A stretch of 64,000 nt of DNA from Chitinophaga pendula (GCF_020386615.1 NZ_CP077769.1:558001-622000); one strand, 5' to 3'; positions 28,760-37,241 are shown, numbered from the stretch's first letter. Made by a program: numbers and translations. Notes: generated by a model not told the origin, from the letters alone.

Positions 28760-29941
28760 GTGGATCAGAATATTTACGCCAAAAGAGGGGTCTCCGCCGG
28801 TAAGGAAGATGTACACAACGCTATCCGGAATATAGATAAAGGGCTATTTCCAAAGGCGTTCTGTAAAATAGTACCCGACATATTAGGCGGTGATGAAGCT
28901 TATTGCAATATCATGCATGCAGATGGTGCAGGTACCAAGTCGTCCCTGGCTTATGCCTACTGGAAGGAAACCGGTGACCTCAGCGTGTGGAGAGGTATTG
29001 CACAGGATGCGATCATCATGAATATAGACGATCTGCTTTGTGTAGGAGCCACCGAAAACATATTGCTCTCCAGCACTATCGGCCGTAATAAACAACTGGT
29101 ACCCGGTGAGGTGATCGCCGCTATTATCAATGGTACCGAAGAAATATTGGAAGAACTGCGCAGCCACGGTATCAGCATTCACTCCACCGGCGGGGAAACC
29201 GCCGATGTAGGCGACCTGGTACGTACCATCATCGTAGACAGTACCGTTACCTGCCGGATGAGAAGAGACCAGGTCATCTCCAACCATAATATAGCGGCCG
29301 GAGATGTGATCGTAGGGCTTTCCTCCTATGGTCAGGCCTCTTATGAACATGAATACAATGGCGGTATGGGCAGCAATGGCCTCACCTCCGCCCGTCACGA
29401 CGTATTCAATAAAACGGTAGCCACCCGTTATCCGGAAAGCTACGATCCCGGTATCCCGGCTGAACTGGTGTTCAGCGGCAAAAAGAACCTGACTGACAAA
29501 ATAGAGATACCAGGTTTCGGCAGCATCGATGCCGGCAAGCTGGTACTGTCACCTACCCGGACCTATGCGCCGGTGATCAAACAAATATTGGCACAATACG
29601 CTGGCCGCATACATGGAATGGTACATTGCAGTGGCGGTGCACAGACCAAAGTATTACATTTCATCGATCAGCTGCATGTCATTAAAGATAACCTGCTGCC
29701 CATACCGCCACTGTTCCACCTGATACAGGAACAATCAGGTACCAGCTGGAAAGAAATGTACCAGGTATTCAACATGGGCCATCGTATGGAACTTTATGTA
29801 CCACAGGAACTGGCACAGGGTATTATCGATATCGCAGCCAGTTTCAATATACAGGCCCAGGTCGTAGGCCGCGTAGAAGCTGCCGCACAAAAGCAGGTGA
29901 CCATACAGGCGCCGGCCGGTACCTTCGTATATGCGGGATAG
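28760..29941 (+). CDS. purM: Phosphoribosylformylglycinamidine cyclo-ligase
   Basis: A 393-residue AIR synthase that closes the imidazole ring in purine synthesis, using ATP. Features seen are DQNIYAKRGVSAGKED at the N-terminus, HADGAGTKSSLAY (about 54-66), NIDDLLCVGA (about 90-99), HSTGGETADVGDLV (about 141-154) and the C-terminal HCSGGAQTKVL. The sequence is of the longer Bacteroidota form, about 40 residues longer than the E. coli enzyme. The start is the GTG at 28760. The gene is monocistronic, with its own -7 element and a strong terminator. Confidence 0.93.
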   Translation: MDQNIYAKRGVSAGKEDVHNAIRNIDKGLFPKAFCKIVPDILGGDEAYCNIMHADGAGTKSSLAYAYWKETGDLSVWRGIAQDAIIMNIDDLLCVGATENILLSSTIGRNKQLVPGEVIAAIINGTEEILEELRSHGISIHSTGGETADVGDLVRTIIVDSTVTCRMRRDQVISNHNIAAGDVIVGLSSYGQASYEHEYNGGMGSNGLTSARHDVFNKTVATRYPESYDPGIPAELVFSGKKNLTDKIEIPGFGSIDAGKLVLSPTRTYAPVIKQILAQYAGRIHGMVHCSGGAQTKVLHFIDQLHVIKDNLLPIPPLFHLIQEQSGTSWKEMYQVFNMGHRMELYVPQELAQGIIDIAASFNIQAQVVGRVEAAAQKQVTIQAPAGTFVYAG

Positions 29942-29960
29942 AAAATAATTGTAACAATAA

Positions 29961-29993
29961 AAAAAGCTGGCCATCATGGCCAGCTTTTTTTAT
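29961..29993. terminator. Bidirectional terminator between purM and the TonB_C protein gene
   Basis: AAAGCTGGCCA (29963-29973) pairs with TGGCCAGCTTT around a three-base loop, with A-rich sequence before and T-rich sequence after. It can end transcripts from both converging genes. Confidence 0.88.
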
Positions 29994-30039
29994 TTAAAAT
30001 GATCGGTAACAATAGGGCTACCGCTTTTTAGTTCGAAGA

Positions 30040-30786
30040 TCATTGCGTGTGGAATCGGATAGTAAGGAAATAATTAGATGCGGCATTTTTCCCATCGATG
30101 GTAGCTGGTATCCAGTCTGGCATTTTATTCACTAGATCGCAGGCCGCCTCATCAAATCCATTTCCCTGGGGTTGCAGGGATTTTACGTCCGACAGTTTGC
30201 CTACCTCACTGATATGCATAGACACCAATACCGTAGCGGAAAGTTTGTCTTGCTGTGCTTTCCTGGGATACCGGAGACGGCTCGACATAAACCTGGCCAA
30301 AGCAGATTCTCCGCCCGGATAGGAGGCCGGCTGGCTATTGGGTCTTAGCCCGCTGTAGAATCGTACGGGTAGACTATAGCGTATTTTCACCGTTTTACCG
30401 TCTTGCTGTGCGGGGTTCCATACCGGCATTGAACGGACCATACGGATCGCTTCTTCATCCATCCAGGCTATCTGTTCCTCGGTCTGTCCGGCTTGCGGTT
30501 CCTGGGGCTTGCTGATCCGTATGAAGTCTGACAAGTGCCCGTTTTCATCCACAACAAACTGTATGTAGACGGTATGTTTTATCCATAATTGTGATGCGCC
30601 GAAGGAAGGATATCGCAAACTATCGTTCATAAATTTGTGTAAAGCATCTTCACCACCCGGAAAAGAGGGCATTGTAGCCGCATAGTCGGGTATTTCTTGC
30701 GCTTTAACCGTGATGACAGAGAGGAGAAAAATGGCCGCCGTCAGAAGGGCCTGCCTACAGTAGCGGGGTACAGAATAACACAGCAT
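30040..30786 (-). CDS. Secreted protein with two TonB C-terminal domains
   Basis: A 248-residue protein with a signal peptide (about residues 1-29, ending TVKAQ) and two TonB_C-type domains. The first (about 38-140) has SFPGGEDALHKFMNDSLRYP and VYIQFVVDENGHLSD. The second (about 150-248) has SYPGGESALARFMSSRLRYP and MHISEVGKLSDV. Each ends in the typical strand pattern (SLPVRF and LTIRF). It lacks the membrane helix and Pro-rich spacer of a true TonB, so it is probably periplasmic. It follows the BlaR1-like gene by 77 bases and shares its domain type, so it is probably the third gene of that operon. Confidence 0.82.
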   Translation of the reverse strand: MLCYSVPRYCRQALLTAAIFLLSVITVKAQEIPDYAATMPSFPGGEDALHKFMNDSLRYPSFGASQLWIKHTVYIQFVVDENGHLSDFIRISKPQEPQAGQTEEQIAWMDEEAIRMVRSMPVWNPAQQDGKTVKIRYSLPVRFYSGLRPNSQPASYPGGESALARFMSSRLRYPRKAQQDKLSATVLVSMHISEVGKLSDVKSLQPQGNGFDEAACDLVNKMPDWIPATIDGKNAASNYFLTIRFHTQ

Positions 30787-30863
30787 ATGATTAGGTATTA
30801 ATGGGGTTTATGCTGTAAAGCTAAACAACTTTTTTTATTTAGCACAAAATTAGGTTATAGCTC

Positions 30864-32537
30864 CTACTGTAGCGTAAAACGGATCGGCAAATTGAACTGA
30901 ACGGCGACGTTATGTCCATCTTTCTTGCCGGGTATCCAGGCAGGCATGGCTTCGATAACCCTGATGGCCTCTTCTTCCAGGCCAAATCCCTTAACAGGCC
31001 CCATCGTTTTGATATGACTGATGGACCCGTCATTATTGATCTGCATTTGTATAAATATGGTCCCGCTTATCTGTTGCTGGTTGGCAGCTTTCGGGTAGCG
31101 AAGATGTTTATACAGGAAGTCCGATAACGCTTTTTCTCCACCAGGGAAAGCGGGTGGCTGCTCTACAAACGTAAACACTTCTTCCGCTTCTGGCACCGCC
31201 GGAGCAGGTGTATTTTCCTGCATGGTGAACCGTATCGGGAGATTGAACTGTACGCTTACTGCCTTCCCATCCTGTCGCCCCGGCGCCCATTTAGGCATAG
31301 CGCTTACGATCCTGACAGCTTCTTCTTCCAGGCCACCGCCATGGTGCTTGCCGACCGCTCTTACCTGTGTGACGGCGCCCTGTTCGTCGATGACAAACTG
31401 GATAAATACCGTACCCGAAATACCTGCTTTCTGCGCAGCCCGGGGATAACGGATATGTTTACCCAAATAACTACCCAGCGCACTTTCTCCACCGGGGAAA
31501 GCAGGGGCTTCTTCCACAAAATAATAGACCTTATCCGCAGCAACAGTCCTAGCAGGAGTATTGGTGGCAGATGTCCGCGTAGACAGCACGCTGCTTCGCA
31601 TGGCCGGCAGTTGCATAGCGATTGTATCTGGTATGGACAAAGAAGCCTTCAGACCTTGCAACGGCTGCTCTGCCACAAACGCCAGCGAGCTAAAAATCAG
31701 CACAGTCAATGGCAATACCATAATGCGCCGGAGGTAACTGAAACGAGGAGTATGCAGCGAGGTCAGCATCCATATCCTGCGCTTTAGCGGATGATGGAAA
31801 AAGGGATTGACCAGTGTAAAAGAAGTAGTGCTGCCTAATGCCATTTGTAATATGGCATCGGCATATTCGGCGTGCTGCCCGCCGGCAGCTTTATGGTCAG
31901 CAATAAACTCATGTATGATACCCAACTCCCGGCGGTAAAAGTGGAAGAACGGATTGATCCAGCAAACAGCACTGACAATCTCCAGCAATAGCTTGTCGAT
32001 GCTGTGCCGGTCTTTTACATGTACCAGCTCATGTCGCAATATCTGTTGCCCGTGCTCGCTTTCCGGTACGGTAACCGTATCCCAGAAGATATAATTGAAA
32101 AAGGAAAAAGGCGCAGAAACCTCCTCGCTGCGAATAAAATAAAAGGGCGGAATATAATTACCAGGATTATATCGGATCAGCCGCCCGATCTTCCAGGCGG
32201 CTTTAGCTATCCGGAAAAGCAAGACTATCAAGACGAGGCAGTATATCAGCAAGATGACCTGGTGATAGGTGATAGCCGGCACGCGCCGTGGCAACAGCTG
32301 TTCCCGCAACGTGATGATATGAGAGGTGTAAGCGATCACTCGGGGAGCTTCTGCCGTTGAGAGCCGCGGTAACGGGATGGCTAACAATGGCACCAGTAAC
32401 GATACCAGGGTGGCCATAAGCAGGTAATAGCGGTTCCACTGATGAAAACGGTTATTTCGCAGGGCTAACAGGTAATAGGCATATAAAATGCCCGAACACA
32501 GTATGACCTTCATCAAATAAACCGGCAGCGCTCCCAT
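30864..32537 (-). CDS. BlaR1/MecR1-like M56 metallopeptidase with two TonB C-terminal domains
   Basis: A 557-residue sensor-protease. The N-terminal part has about four membrane helices (roughly 5-25, 35-55, 92-112 and 270-290) and the zinc motif HELVH (169-173), with the third-ligand region HEFIAD at about 209-214. BlaR1-type proteases cleave or inactivate the BlaI repressor after sensing a signal. The penicillin-binding sensor of classical BlaR1 is missing. In its place the periplasmic end carries two TonB_C domains (about 345-430 and 455-557), each with APAFPGGE- or PPAFPGGE-type openings and FNLPIRFT endings. It lies 6 bases after the blaI-like gene. The ligand is unknown and need not be a beta-lactam. 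Confidence 0.9.
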   Translation of the reverse strand: MGALPVYLMKVILCSGILYAYYLLALRNNRFHQWNRYYLLMATLVSLLVPLLAIPLPRLSTAEAPRVIAYTSHIITLREQLLPRRVPAITYHQVILLIYCLVLIVLLFRIAKAAWKIGRLIRYNPGNYIPPFYFIRSEEVSAPFSFFNYIFWDTVTVPESEHGQQILRHELVHVKDRHSIDKLLLEIVSAVCWINPFFHFYRRELGIIHEFIADHKAAGGQHAEYADAILQMALGSTTSFTLVNPFFHHPLKRRIWMLTSLHTPRFSYLRRIMVLPLTVLIFSSLAFVAEQPLQGLKASLSIPDTIAMQLPAMRSSVLSTRTSATNTPARTVAADKVYYFVEEAPAFPGGESALGSYLGKHIRYPRAAQKAGISGTVFIQFVIDEQGAVTQVRAVGKHHGGGLEEEAVRIVSAMPKWAPGRQDGKAVSVQFNLPIRFTMQENTPAPAVPEAEEVFTFVEQPPAFPGGEKALSDFLYKHLRYPKAANQQQISGTIFIQMQINNDGSISHIKTMGPVKGFGLEEEAIRVIEAMPAWIPGKKDGHNVAVQFNLPIRFTLQ

Positions 32538-32543
32538 AGACTT

Positions 32544-32906
32544 TTATTTTTTTGCTTGCTTGATCTGTTGTACCAGCTTCTCTAGCTCAGATACACTGAT
32601 ATCTTTCTCCTTTACAAAAAAGGAAACCATATTACTGAAAGAACCTTCAAAGTAGCCTTTGACAAAATGTTTCATGGTCTTACTGCTATAAGTGTCTTTG
32701 GTGATCAGCGCAAAATACTGGTGAGACTTACCATAAGCCTTAAAATCCACAAACCCTTTTTCCACCAATATTTTGATCAGGGTAGAGATGGTATTGTAAT
32801 GCGGTTTGGGAGCAGGCATTTCATCAATGATCTCTTTTACAAATGAAGGCCCCAGCTTCCATAATACCTGCATGATCTGTTCTTCTGCTTTGGTGAGTGT
32901 TTTCAT
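32544..32906 (-). CDS. BlaI/MecI-family transcriptional repressor
   Basis: A 120-residue winged-helix repressor of the BlaI/MecI/CopY family. The helix-turn-helix region contains LTKAEEQIMQVLWKLGPSFV and the recognition segment KPHYNTISTLIKILVEKGFV (about residues 30-49). The C-terminal dimerisation helices follow (SVSELEKLVQQIKQAKK). The start at 32906 (MKTLTKAEEQ) is chosen because the longer frame from 32954 would begin inside the operator. It is cotranscribed with the BlaR1-like protease and should be released from DNA when that protease is activated. The palindrome at 32942-32964 is its likely binding site. Confidence 0.92.
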   Translation of the reverse strand: MKTLTKAEEQIMQVLWKLGPSFVKEIIDEMPAPKPHYNTISTLIKILVEKGFVDFKAYGKSHQYFALITKDTYSSKTMKHFVKGYFEGSFSNMVSFFVKEKDISVSELEKLVQQIKQAKK

Positions 32907-32941
32907 ATTACTGACGATTAGCGGCAAGGTAGAATGTTGGT

Positions 32942-32964
32942 GATACTGCATCAATGGCAGTATC
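32942..32964. promoter_or_regulatory. Probable BlaI-type operator (perfect inverted repeat)
   Basis: GATACTGC (32942-32949) and GCAGTATC (32957-32964) are exact inverted repeats separated by seven bases. The site covers the expected transcription start of the repressor operon, immediately after the -7 element and 35 bases before the start codon. Position and symmetry fit autoregulation by the BlaI-like dimer. Confidence 0.75.
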
Positions 32965-32965
32965 T

Positions 32966-32996
32966 CAAATGTATACCTATTCCTTTAGTTTGGCAA
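32966..32996 (-). promoter_or_regulatory. Promoter of the blaI-blaR1-TonB_C operon
   Basis: On the minus strand TTG (32996-32994) and TACATTTG (32973-32966) are separated by 20 bases, matching the Bacteroidota -33/-7 promoter. The operator palindrome begins one base after the -7 element. Confidence 0.75.
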
Positions 32997-33121
32997 CTAC
33001 GTTTTTAGTTTCCCGCGGAGGTGTAAAATAAGGGATAGCAGACGGAGGGGCGGGGTATTTCTTTGCAGGGTCGCGTATATTTAGTTATTTTGTTGATATT
33101 AAACGTATAACTTAGAAGGAC

Positions 33122-33817
33122 ATGATGGCAGAGCAACCCACTATACAATTATCTAATGTGAATATATACCAGGGTAATTCACTGATATTGTCTGATGTGA
33201 ATATCACAGTGAACAGGGGAGAATTTGTGTACCTCATTGGAAAGACGGGTACCGGCAAGTCCAGTTTGTTGAAAACATTGTATGGTGATCTGCCGTTGCG
33301 CGAAGGAGCCGGTCAGGTAGTTGGATTTGATCTGAAGAAGATGGACTGGAAAAAGGTACCGTATTTGCGTCGTAACCTGGGAGTAGTATTCCAGGATTTC
33401 CAGTTGCTGACAGACCGGAATGTGCATGATAACCTGAAGTTTGCACTCAAAGCCACTGGCTGGACCGATAATAAACAAATGGAAGACAAAATAACCGATG
33501 TGCTCGACAAGGTAGGTCTGGGTACCAAAGGATTTAAAATGCCTTATGAACTGAGTGGTGGCGAACAGCAACGTATTGATATCGCCCGCGCTATGCTTAA
33601 CTCCCCTAAGCTGATCCTGGCTGATGAGCCGACCGGTAACCTCGATCCGGAAACCTCCGATGGTATCATGCAGCTGTTGTTCCGTATCTGCCGGGAAGAC
33701 GGCACGACCATCGTAATGGCTACCCATGATTATATCGTGCTGCAAAAATTCCCTTCCCGGGTATTGCGTACAGAAAACGGACAGGTAGTGGATAACGCCG
33801 CCGTAAACTTTGCATAA
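33122..33817 (+). CDS. ftsE: Cell division ATP-binding protein FtsE
   Basis: A 231-residue ABC ATPase that works with FtsX to control peptidoglycan hydrolysis at the division site. The Walker A is GKTGTGKSS (about 40-48), the Q-loop FQDFQLL, the signature ELSGGEQQR (about 143-151) and Walker B LILADEPTGNLD. The sequence resembles FtsE more than lipoprotein exporters, in the phrases RRNLGVVFQDFQLL and ADEPTGNLDPETS. ftsX is not adjacent. A second in-frame ATG at 33125 could be the start. The gene is followed by a 306-base stretch with an RNA candidate. Confidence 0.88.
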   Translation: MMAEQPTIQLSNVNIYQGNSLILSDVNITVNRGEFVYLIGKTGTGKSSLLKTLYGDLPLREGAGQVVGFDLKKMDWKKVPYLRRNLGVVFQDFQLLTDRNVHDNLKFALKATGWTDNKQMEDKITDVLDKVGLGTKGFKMPYELSGGEQQRIDIARAMLNSPKLILADEPTGNLDPETSDGIMQLLFRICREDGTTIVMATHDYIVLQKFPSRVLRTENGQVVDNAAVNFA

Positions 33818-33844
33818 TCCCCCGTATAAATCAATTTATTGTGC

Positions 33845-33950
33845 TACCTTTGCGCTGCTTAAACGGTAGGATAACAGGAACGTCGGCCTGAGTTGCAAGC
33901 TGACCCCTGTGGAGGTAGAGACGTGACAAATTGTAATTCACGTGACGGAA
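33845..33950 (+). ncRNA. Candidate structured RNA between ftsE and rpsO
   Basis: A TACCTTTG -7 element at 33845-33852 is followed by sequence without a convincing reading frame that can fold into two hairpins. The first is ACAGG (33874-33878) with CCTGT (33906-33910), enclosing TCGGC (33883-33887) with GCTGA (33899-33903). The second is ACGTGA (33921-33926) with TCACGT (33938-33943). A separate promoter for rpsO lies further on, so this is either a small RNA or part of a longer rpsO leader. I recognise no known family, and there is no clear terminator. Confidence 0.35.
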
Positions 33951-34038
33951 AGTACAAGTTGTTAATGCGTTATTATTTAGCCTATTTCACTATATGATTG
34001 GTGTCGTAGTGAGGAAGGGTAGGTGTAATACATTAAAA

Positions 34039-34069
34039 TTGTATTATTTCTCAAATTACCTTACCTTTG
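34039..34069 (+). promoter_or_regulatory. Promoter of rpsO
   Basis: TTG at 34039-34041 and TACCTTTG at 34062-34069 with a 20-base spacer match the Bacteroidota promoter. The start codon of rpsO is 54 bases downstream of the -7 element. Confidence 0.75.
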
Positions 34070-34123
34070 CACCGGAAAAATAGCGACGAAACTTTATCAT
34101 TTTATTACATTTCATTTATTAAG

Positions 34124-34396
34124 ATGTCTTACTTAACTGTTGAAAAGAAAGCCAATATTTTTAAGGAATTTGGCGGAAGCGAAAAAAATACAGGTTCTGT
34201 TGAAGGGCAAATTGCACTGCTCACAGAGCGTATCAACAGCATTTCCGGTCACCTGAAGGAAAACAAAAAGGATTTCTCCACTCACCGTGGCTTAATGAAG
34301 ATGGTAGGTCAGAGAAAGCGTTTGCTCTCTTACCTGTCTAAAACTAACCTCTCTGGCTATCGTGCACTGATCGAGAAACTAGGTATCAGAAAGTAA
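34124..34396 (+). CDS. rpsO: 30S ribosomal protein S15
   Basis: A 90-residue primary 16S rRNA-binding protein. Family features include [22 protein letters not shown] (slightly varied), the [18 protein letters not shown] region, and [22 protein letters not shown] with the conserved His and Arg-rich binding helix. The ATG at 34124 is used; the longer frame from 34067 would start inside the promoter. The gene has its own promoter and terminator and is followed by pnp, an arrangement widely conserved in bacteria. Confidence 0.96.
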   Translation: MSYLTVEKKANIFKEFGGSEKNTGSVEGQIALLTERINSISGHLKENKKDFSTHRGLMKMVGQRKRLLSYLSKTNLSGYRALIEKLGIRK

Positions 34397-34416
34397 TTGT
34401 GACTTATTTTATAGCG

Positions 34417-34453
34417 CTATTCCCAACTTAAAAAGGTTGGGAATAGTTTTTTT
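34417..34453 (+). terminator. Terminator after rpsO
   Basis: CTATTCCCAAC (34417-34427) pairs with GTTGGGAATAG (34436-34446) and is followed by a run of seven T. It may allow some read-through into pnp, which has no obvious promoter of its own. Confidence 0.88.
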
Positions 34454-34482
34454 ATGTATACCTTTTTAACCTTCACTTTTTT

Positions 34483-36804
34483 ATGAATCTGACACCTATT
34501 TCCGTTAAATTCGATATAGGAGATGGCCGGATCGTAACCATTGAAACTGGTAAGTTAGCCCGCCAGGCCGATGGTGCCGTAACGGTACGTCTGGGCAATT
34601 GTATCCTGTTGGCTACCGTAGTAGCAAACAAGGAGCCCAAACCAGGACAGTCTTTCTTCCCCCTTACCGTAGACTACCAGGAAAAATTTGCATCTGCCGG
34701 ACGTATTCCCGGCTCTTTTTTTAAACGCGAAGGCCGTCTCTCTGACTATGAAGTGTTGATTTCCCGCCTGATCGACCGCGCGCTCCGCCCTTTGTTCCCT
34801 GACGATTATTTCTGCGAAGTACAGGTATTGGTAACCCTCATATCTTCTGACCCTGAAGTAATGCCGGATGCGCTTGCCTGTCTCGCTGCATCTGCCGCAC
34901 TGGCCGTTTCTGACGTTCCCATCCAGGAGATCATTTCCGAGGTAAGGGTCGCCCGTATTGATGGTAATTACGTGATCAACCCCGGCCGTACTGACCTCGC
35001 TAAAGCTGATATGGACTTCATCATCGGCGCTACCGAGAAAAATATCATGATGGTGGAAGGGGAAAGTAAAGAGTGTAGCGAAGAAGATATGATCAAAGCG
35101 ATAGAGATCGCTCATGCCGCCATCCGCGCACAGGTAAAAGCCCAGGAAGAACTGCGCGACCTGAAAGGCGTAATCGGTAAACGGGAATATACCAAACCTC
35201 ACCAGAATGACGAACTCAAAGCAAAAGTGATCGCTTTTGCACAAGATAAAATCTACCAGGTAGCTAAAGCAGCTTCTGCCAAACATGATCGTGGTGATGC
35301 TTTCGCCAAGATCAGTGAAGAACTGGTAGAACATCTCGGTGAACTGCCGGAAGAAGATGCTCCGCTTGTACGCGAATACTTCCATTCCCTGGAAAAAGAA
35401 GTAGTGCGTAACATGATCCTCGACGAGTCTATCCGCCTGGATGGCCGCGCCCTTGATCAGGTGCGCCCGCTGGCGATGGAGACAGATATCCTGCCTTCGC
35501 CGCATGGCTCCGCCCTGTTTACCCGTGGTGAAACACAATCCCTCACCACCGTAACATTGGGTACACCGGATGATGAACTGCTCATCGAAAGTGCGGCTAC
35601 TTCCAACTACAATAAATTTATCCTTCACTATAATTTCCCTCCCTTCTCTACCGGTGAGGTGAAACCAATGCGTGGCCCTGGCCGTCGCGAAGTAGGACAC
35701 GGTAACCTGGCCATGCGCTCCCTCAAACAAATGATGCCGGGTAGCGATTACGCCTATACTGTTCGCGTAGTGTCTGATATACTCGAATCAAATGGTTCCT
35801 CTTCCATGGCAACTGTTTGTGCCGGCTCCTTGGCTTTGATGGACGCAGGTGTACCCCTCCCGAAACACGTTTCCGGTGTGGCGATGGGCTTGATCTCCCG
35901 CGCTTCAGATGGTAAATGGGCTGTACTGACCGATATCCTCGGCGATGAAGATCACCTGGGAGACATGGACTTCAAGGTAACCGGTACCCGCGAAGGTATC
36001 TGCGGTATCCAGATGGATATCAAAGTAGATGGCCTCAGCATGGATGTAATGCGCCAGGCACTTGAACAAGCACTGCGTGGTCGCCTGCATATCCTGGATG
36101 CCATGTACACTGCTGTACCTGCTGCCCGTCCGGAACCTAAACCACACGCGCCTCGTATGGAGAAAATAATCATCGACCGCGAATATATCGGTGCGGTGAT
36201 CGGACCCGGTGGTAAAGTCATTCAGGAAATCCAACGCGAAACCGGTACTACCATTAATATTGAAGAAGTAGGCGAAACCGGTGAAGTAAGCATCTTCTCC
36301 GCTCAGCGGGAAGGCCTGGAAAAAGCATTAACCTGGATCAAAGGTATCGTTGCTATCCCCGAAGTAGGTGAAGTATACGAGTCTACTGTTAAATCCGTGA
36401 TGCCATACGGTGCATTCGTAGAATTCATGCCTGGAAAACAAGGCTTGCTCCATATTTCCGAAATCTCCTGGAAACGCCTCGAAACAATGGAAGGCGTACT
36501 CACAGAAGGCGAAAAGGTAAAAGTAAAACTCACCGGTACCGATCCAAAGACCGGTAAGTTCAAACTCAGCCGCAGAGCCCTGATGCCTAAACCGGAAGGT
36601 TATGTGGAAAAACCGGAAAGAGAAGAGCGTGGAGATCGTGGTGACAGAGGTGATCGTGGCCCTCGTCGCGATGACAGAGGTGGTGATCGTGGCCCTCGCC
36701 GCGATGACAGAGGAGGAGACCGTGGCCCCCGTCGTGATGACAGAGGCGGCGATCGTGGCCCTCGCCCATCAACACAACCAGATAATCCCACCTTTGATGA
36801 ATAG
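34483..36804 (+). CDS. pnp: Polyribonucleotide nucleotidyltransferase (PNPase)
   Basis: A 773-residue 3'-5' phosphorolytic exoribonuclease. Two RNase PH-like domains (about 10-230 and 310-540) flank an alpha-helical linker. A KH domain follows (about 555-620, with EYIGAVIGPGGKVIQEIQ) and then an S1 domain (about 625-700, with GEVYESTVKSVMPYGAFVEF). Active-site phrases such as FFKREGRLSDYE and GPGRREVGHGNLA are present. After residue 705 the tail is made of RG-rich repeats of 11 residues (GDRGPRRDDRG), encoded by 33-base DNA repeats. This tail is longer than in E. coli PNPase and probably disordered and RNA-binding. pnp follows rpsO. Confidence 0.97.
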   Translation: MNLTPISVKFDIGDGRIVTIETGKLARQADGAVTVRLGNCILLATVVANKEPKPGQSFFPLTVDYQEKFASAGRIPGSFFKREGRLSDYEVLISRLIDRALRPLFPDDYFCEVQVLVTLISSDPEVMPDALACLAASAALAVSDVPIQEIISEVRVARIDGNYVINPGRTDLAKADMDFIIGATEKNIMMVEGESKECSEEDMIKAIEIAHAAIRAQVKAQEELRDLKGVIGKREYTKPHQNDELKAKVIAFAQDKIYQVAKAASAKHDRGDAFAKISEELVEHLGELPEEDAPLVREYFHSLEKEVVRNMILDESIRLDGRALDQVRPLAMETDILPSPHGSALFTRGETQSLTTVTLGTPDDELLIESAATSNYNKFILHYNFPPFSTGEVKPMRGPGRREVGHGNLAMRSLKQMMPGSDYAYTVRVVSDILESNGSSSMATVCAGSLALMDAGVPLPKHVSGVAMGLISRASDGKWAVLTDILGDEDHLGDMDFKVTGTREGICGIQMDIKVDGLSMDVMRQALEQALRGRLHILDAMYTAVPAARPEPKPHAPRMEKIIIDREYIGAVIGPGGKVIQEIQRETGTTINIEEVGETGEVSIFSAQREGLEKALTWIKGIVAIPEVGEVYESTVKSVMPYGAFVEFMPGKQGLLHISEISWKRLETMEGVLTEGEKVKVKLTGTDPKTGKFKLSRRALMPKPEGYVEKPEREERGDRGDRGDRGPRRDDRGGDRGPRRDDRGGDRGPRRDDRGGDRGPRPSTQPDNPTFDE
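36649..36770 (+). repeat. 33-base tandem repeat encoding the PNPase RG-rich tail
   Basis: Units begin at 36649, 36682 and 36715, with a shortened fourth at 36748. Each encodes GDRGPRRDDRG. The units differ mainly at third codon positions, so the protein repeat is conserved more than the DNA. Copy number could vary between strains by slippage. Confidence 0.9.
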
Positions 36805-36832
36805 TCGTCAAACCAATTTTCAATAAACGATG

Positions 36833-36866
36833 ACAGCTGCCTCCCAAGGGCAGCTGTTGTTATTTT
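36833..36866 (+). terminator. Terminator after pnp
   Basis: ACAGCTGCC (36833-36841) pairs with GGCAGCTGT (36849-36857), followed by TGTTATTTT. The rest of the 437-base gap to the next gene (36805-37241) shows no reading frame or RNA I can support, apart from a second hairpin at 37173-37195. Confidence 0.8.
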
Positions 36867-37170
36867 AATCCCCTCCAGGTCCACTTATCATACCCTGACC
36901 ACCACTCCTAACATTTTTTATACGACATTGGAATATAAAAGCTATTTTCATAATGATTGATCTTAATGACCTGTAGTTCCACGTCGTGAAAATGTATTCG
37001 CTATTCTTTAAACGGAAACTCGGCTTATGCGCGATCTGTTTACTGTAGCCTTGTCAAACATAACTATCCGACGACCTCCCTCACCCGGCAATAACAACCC
37101 ATCCAACCATCATAGAACCAGCATATCATCCGGCGACGTATCTCCGGACCACTTTACTATAAATAACAAA

Positions 37171-37200
37171 AAAGCCTGATCAACTGATACAGGCTATTTT
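37171..37200 (-). terminator. Terminator-like hairpin downstream of the secreted unknown gene
   Basis: AGCCTG (37173-37178) pairs with CAGGCT (37190-37195), with an A run on one side and a T run on the other. On the minus strand the hairpin lies 46 bases beyond the stop codon of the gene at 37242-37820 and is followed by TTTTTT. Confidence 0.7.
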
Positions 37201-37241
37201 TGTAATCTACACGTATGTGAATGGAATAGTAGGCGAATGGA

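Noticed and set aside
34555..35730. A 391-codon minus-strand frame opposite pnp
   Set aside because: PNPase motifs are unambiguous on the plus strand, and the antisense frame has no supporting feature.
36649..36770. CRISPR-like repetition
   Set aside because: The repeat is in frame inside pnp, has no spacers, and encodes a protein repeat.
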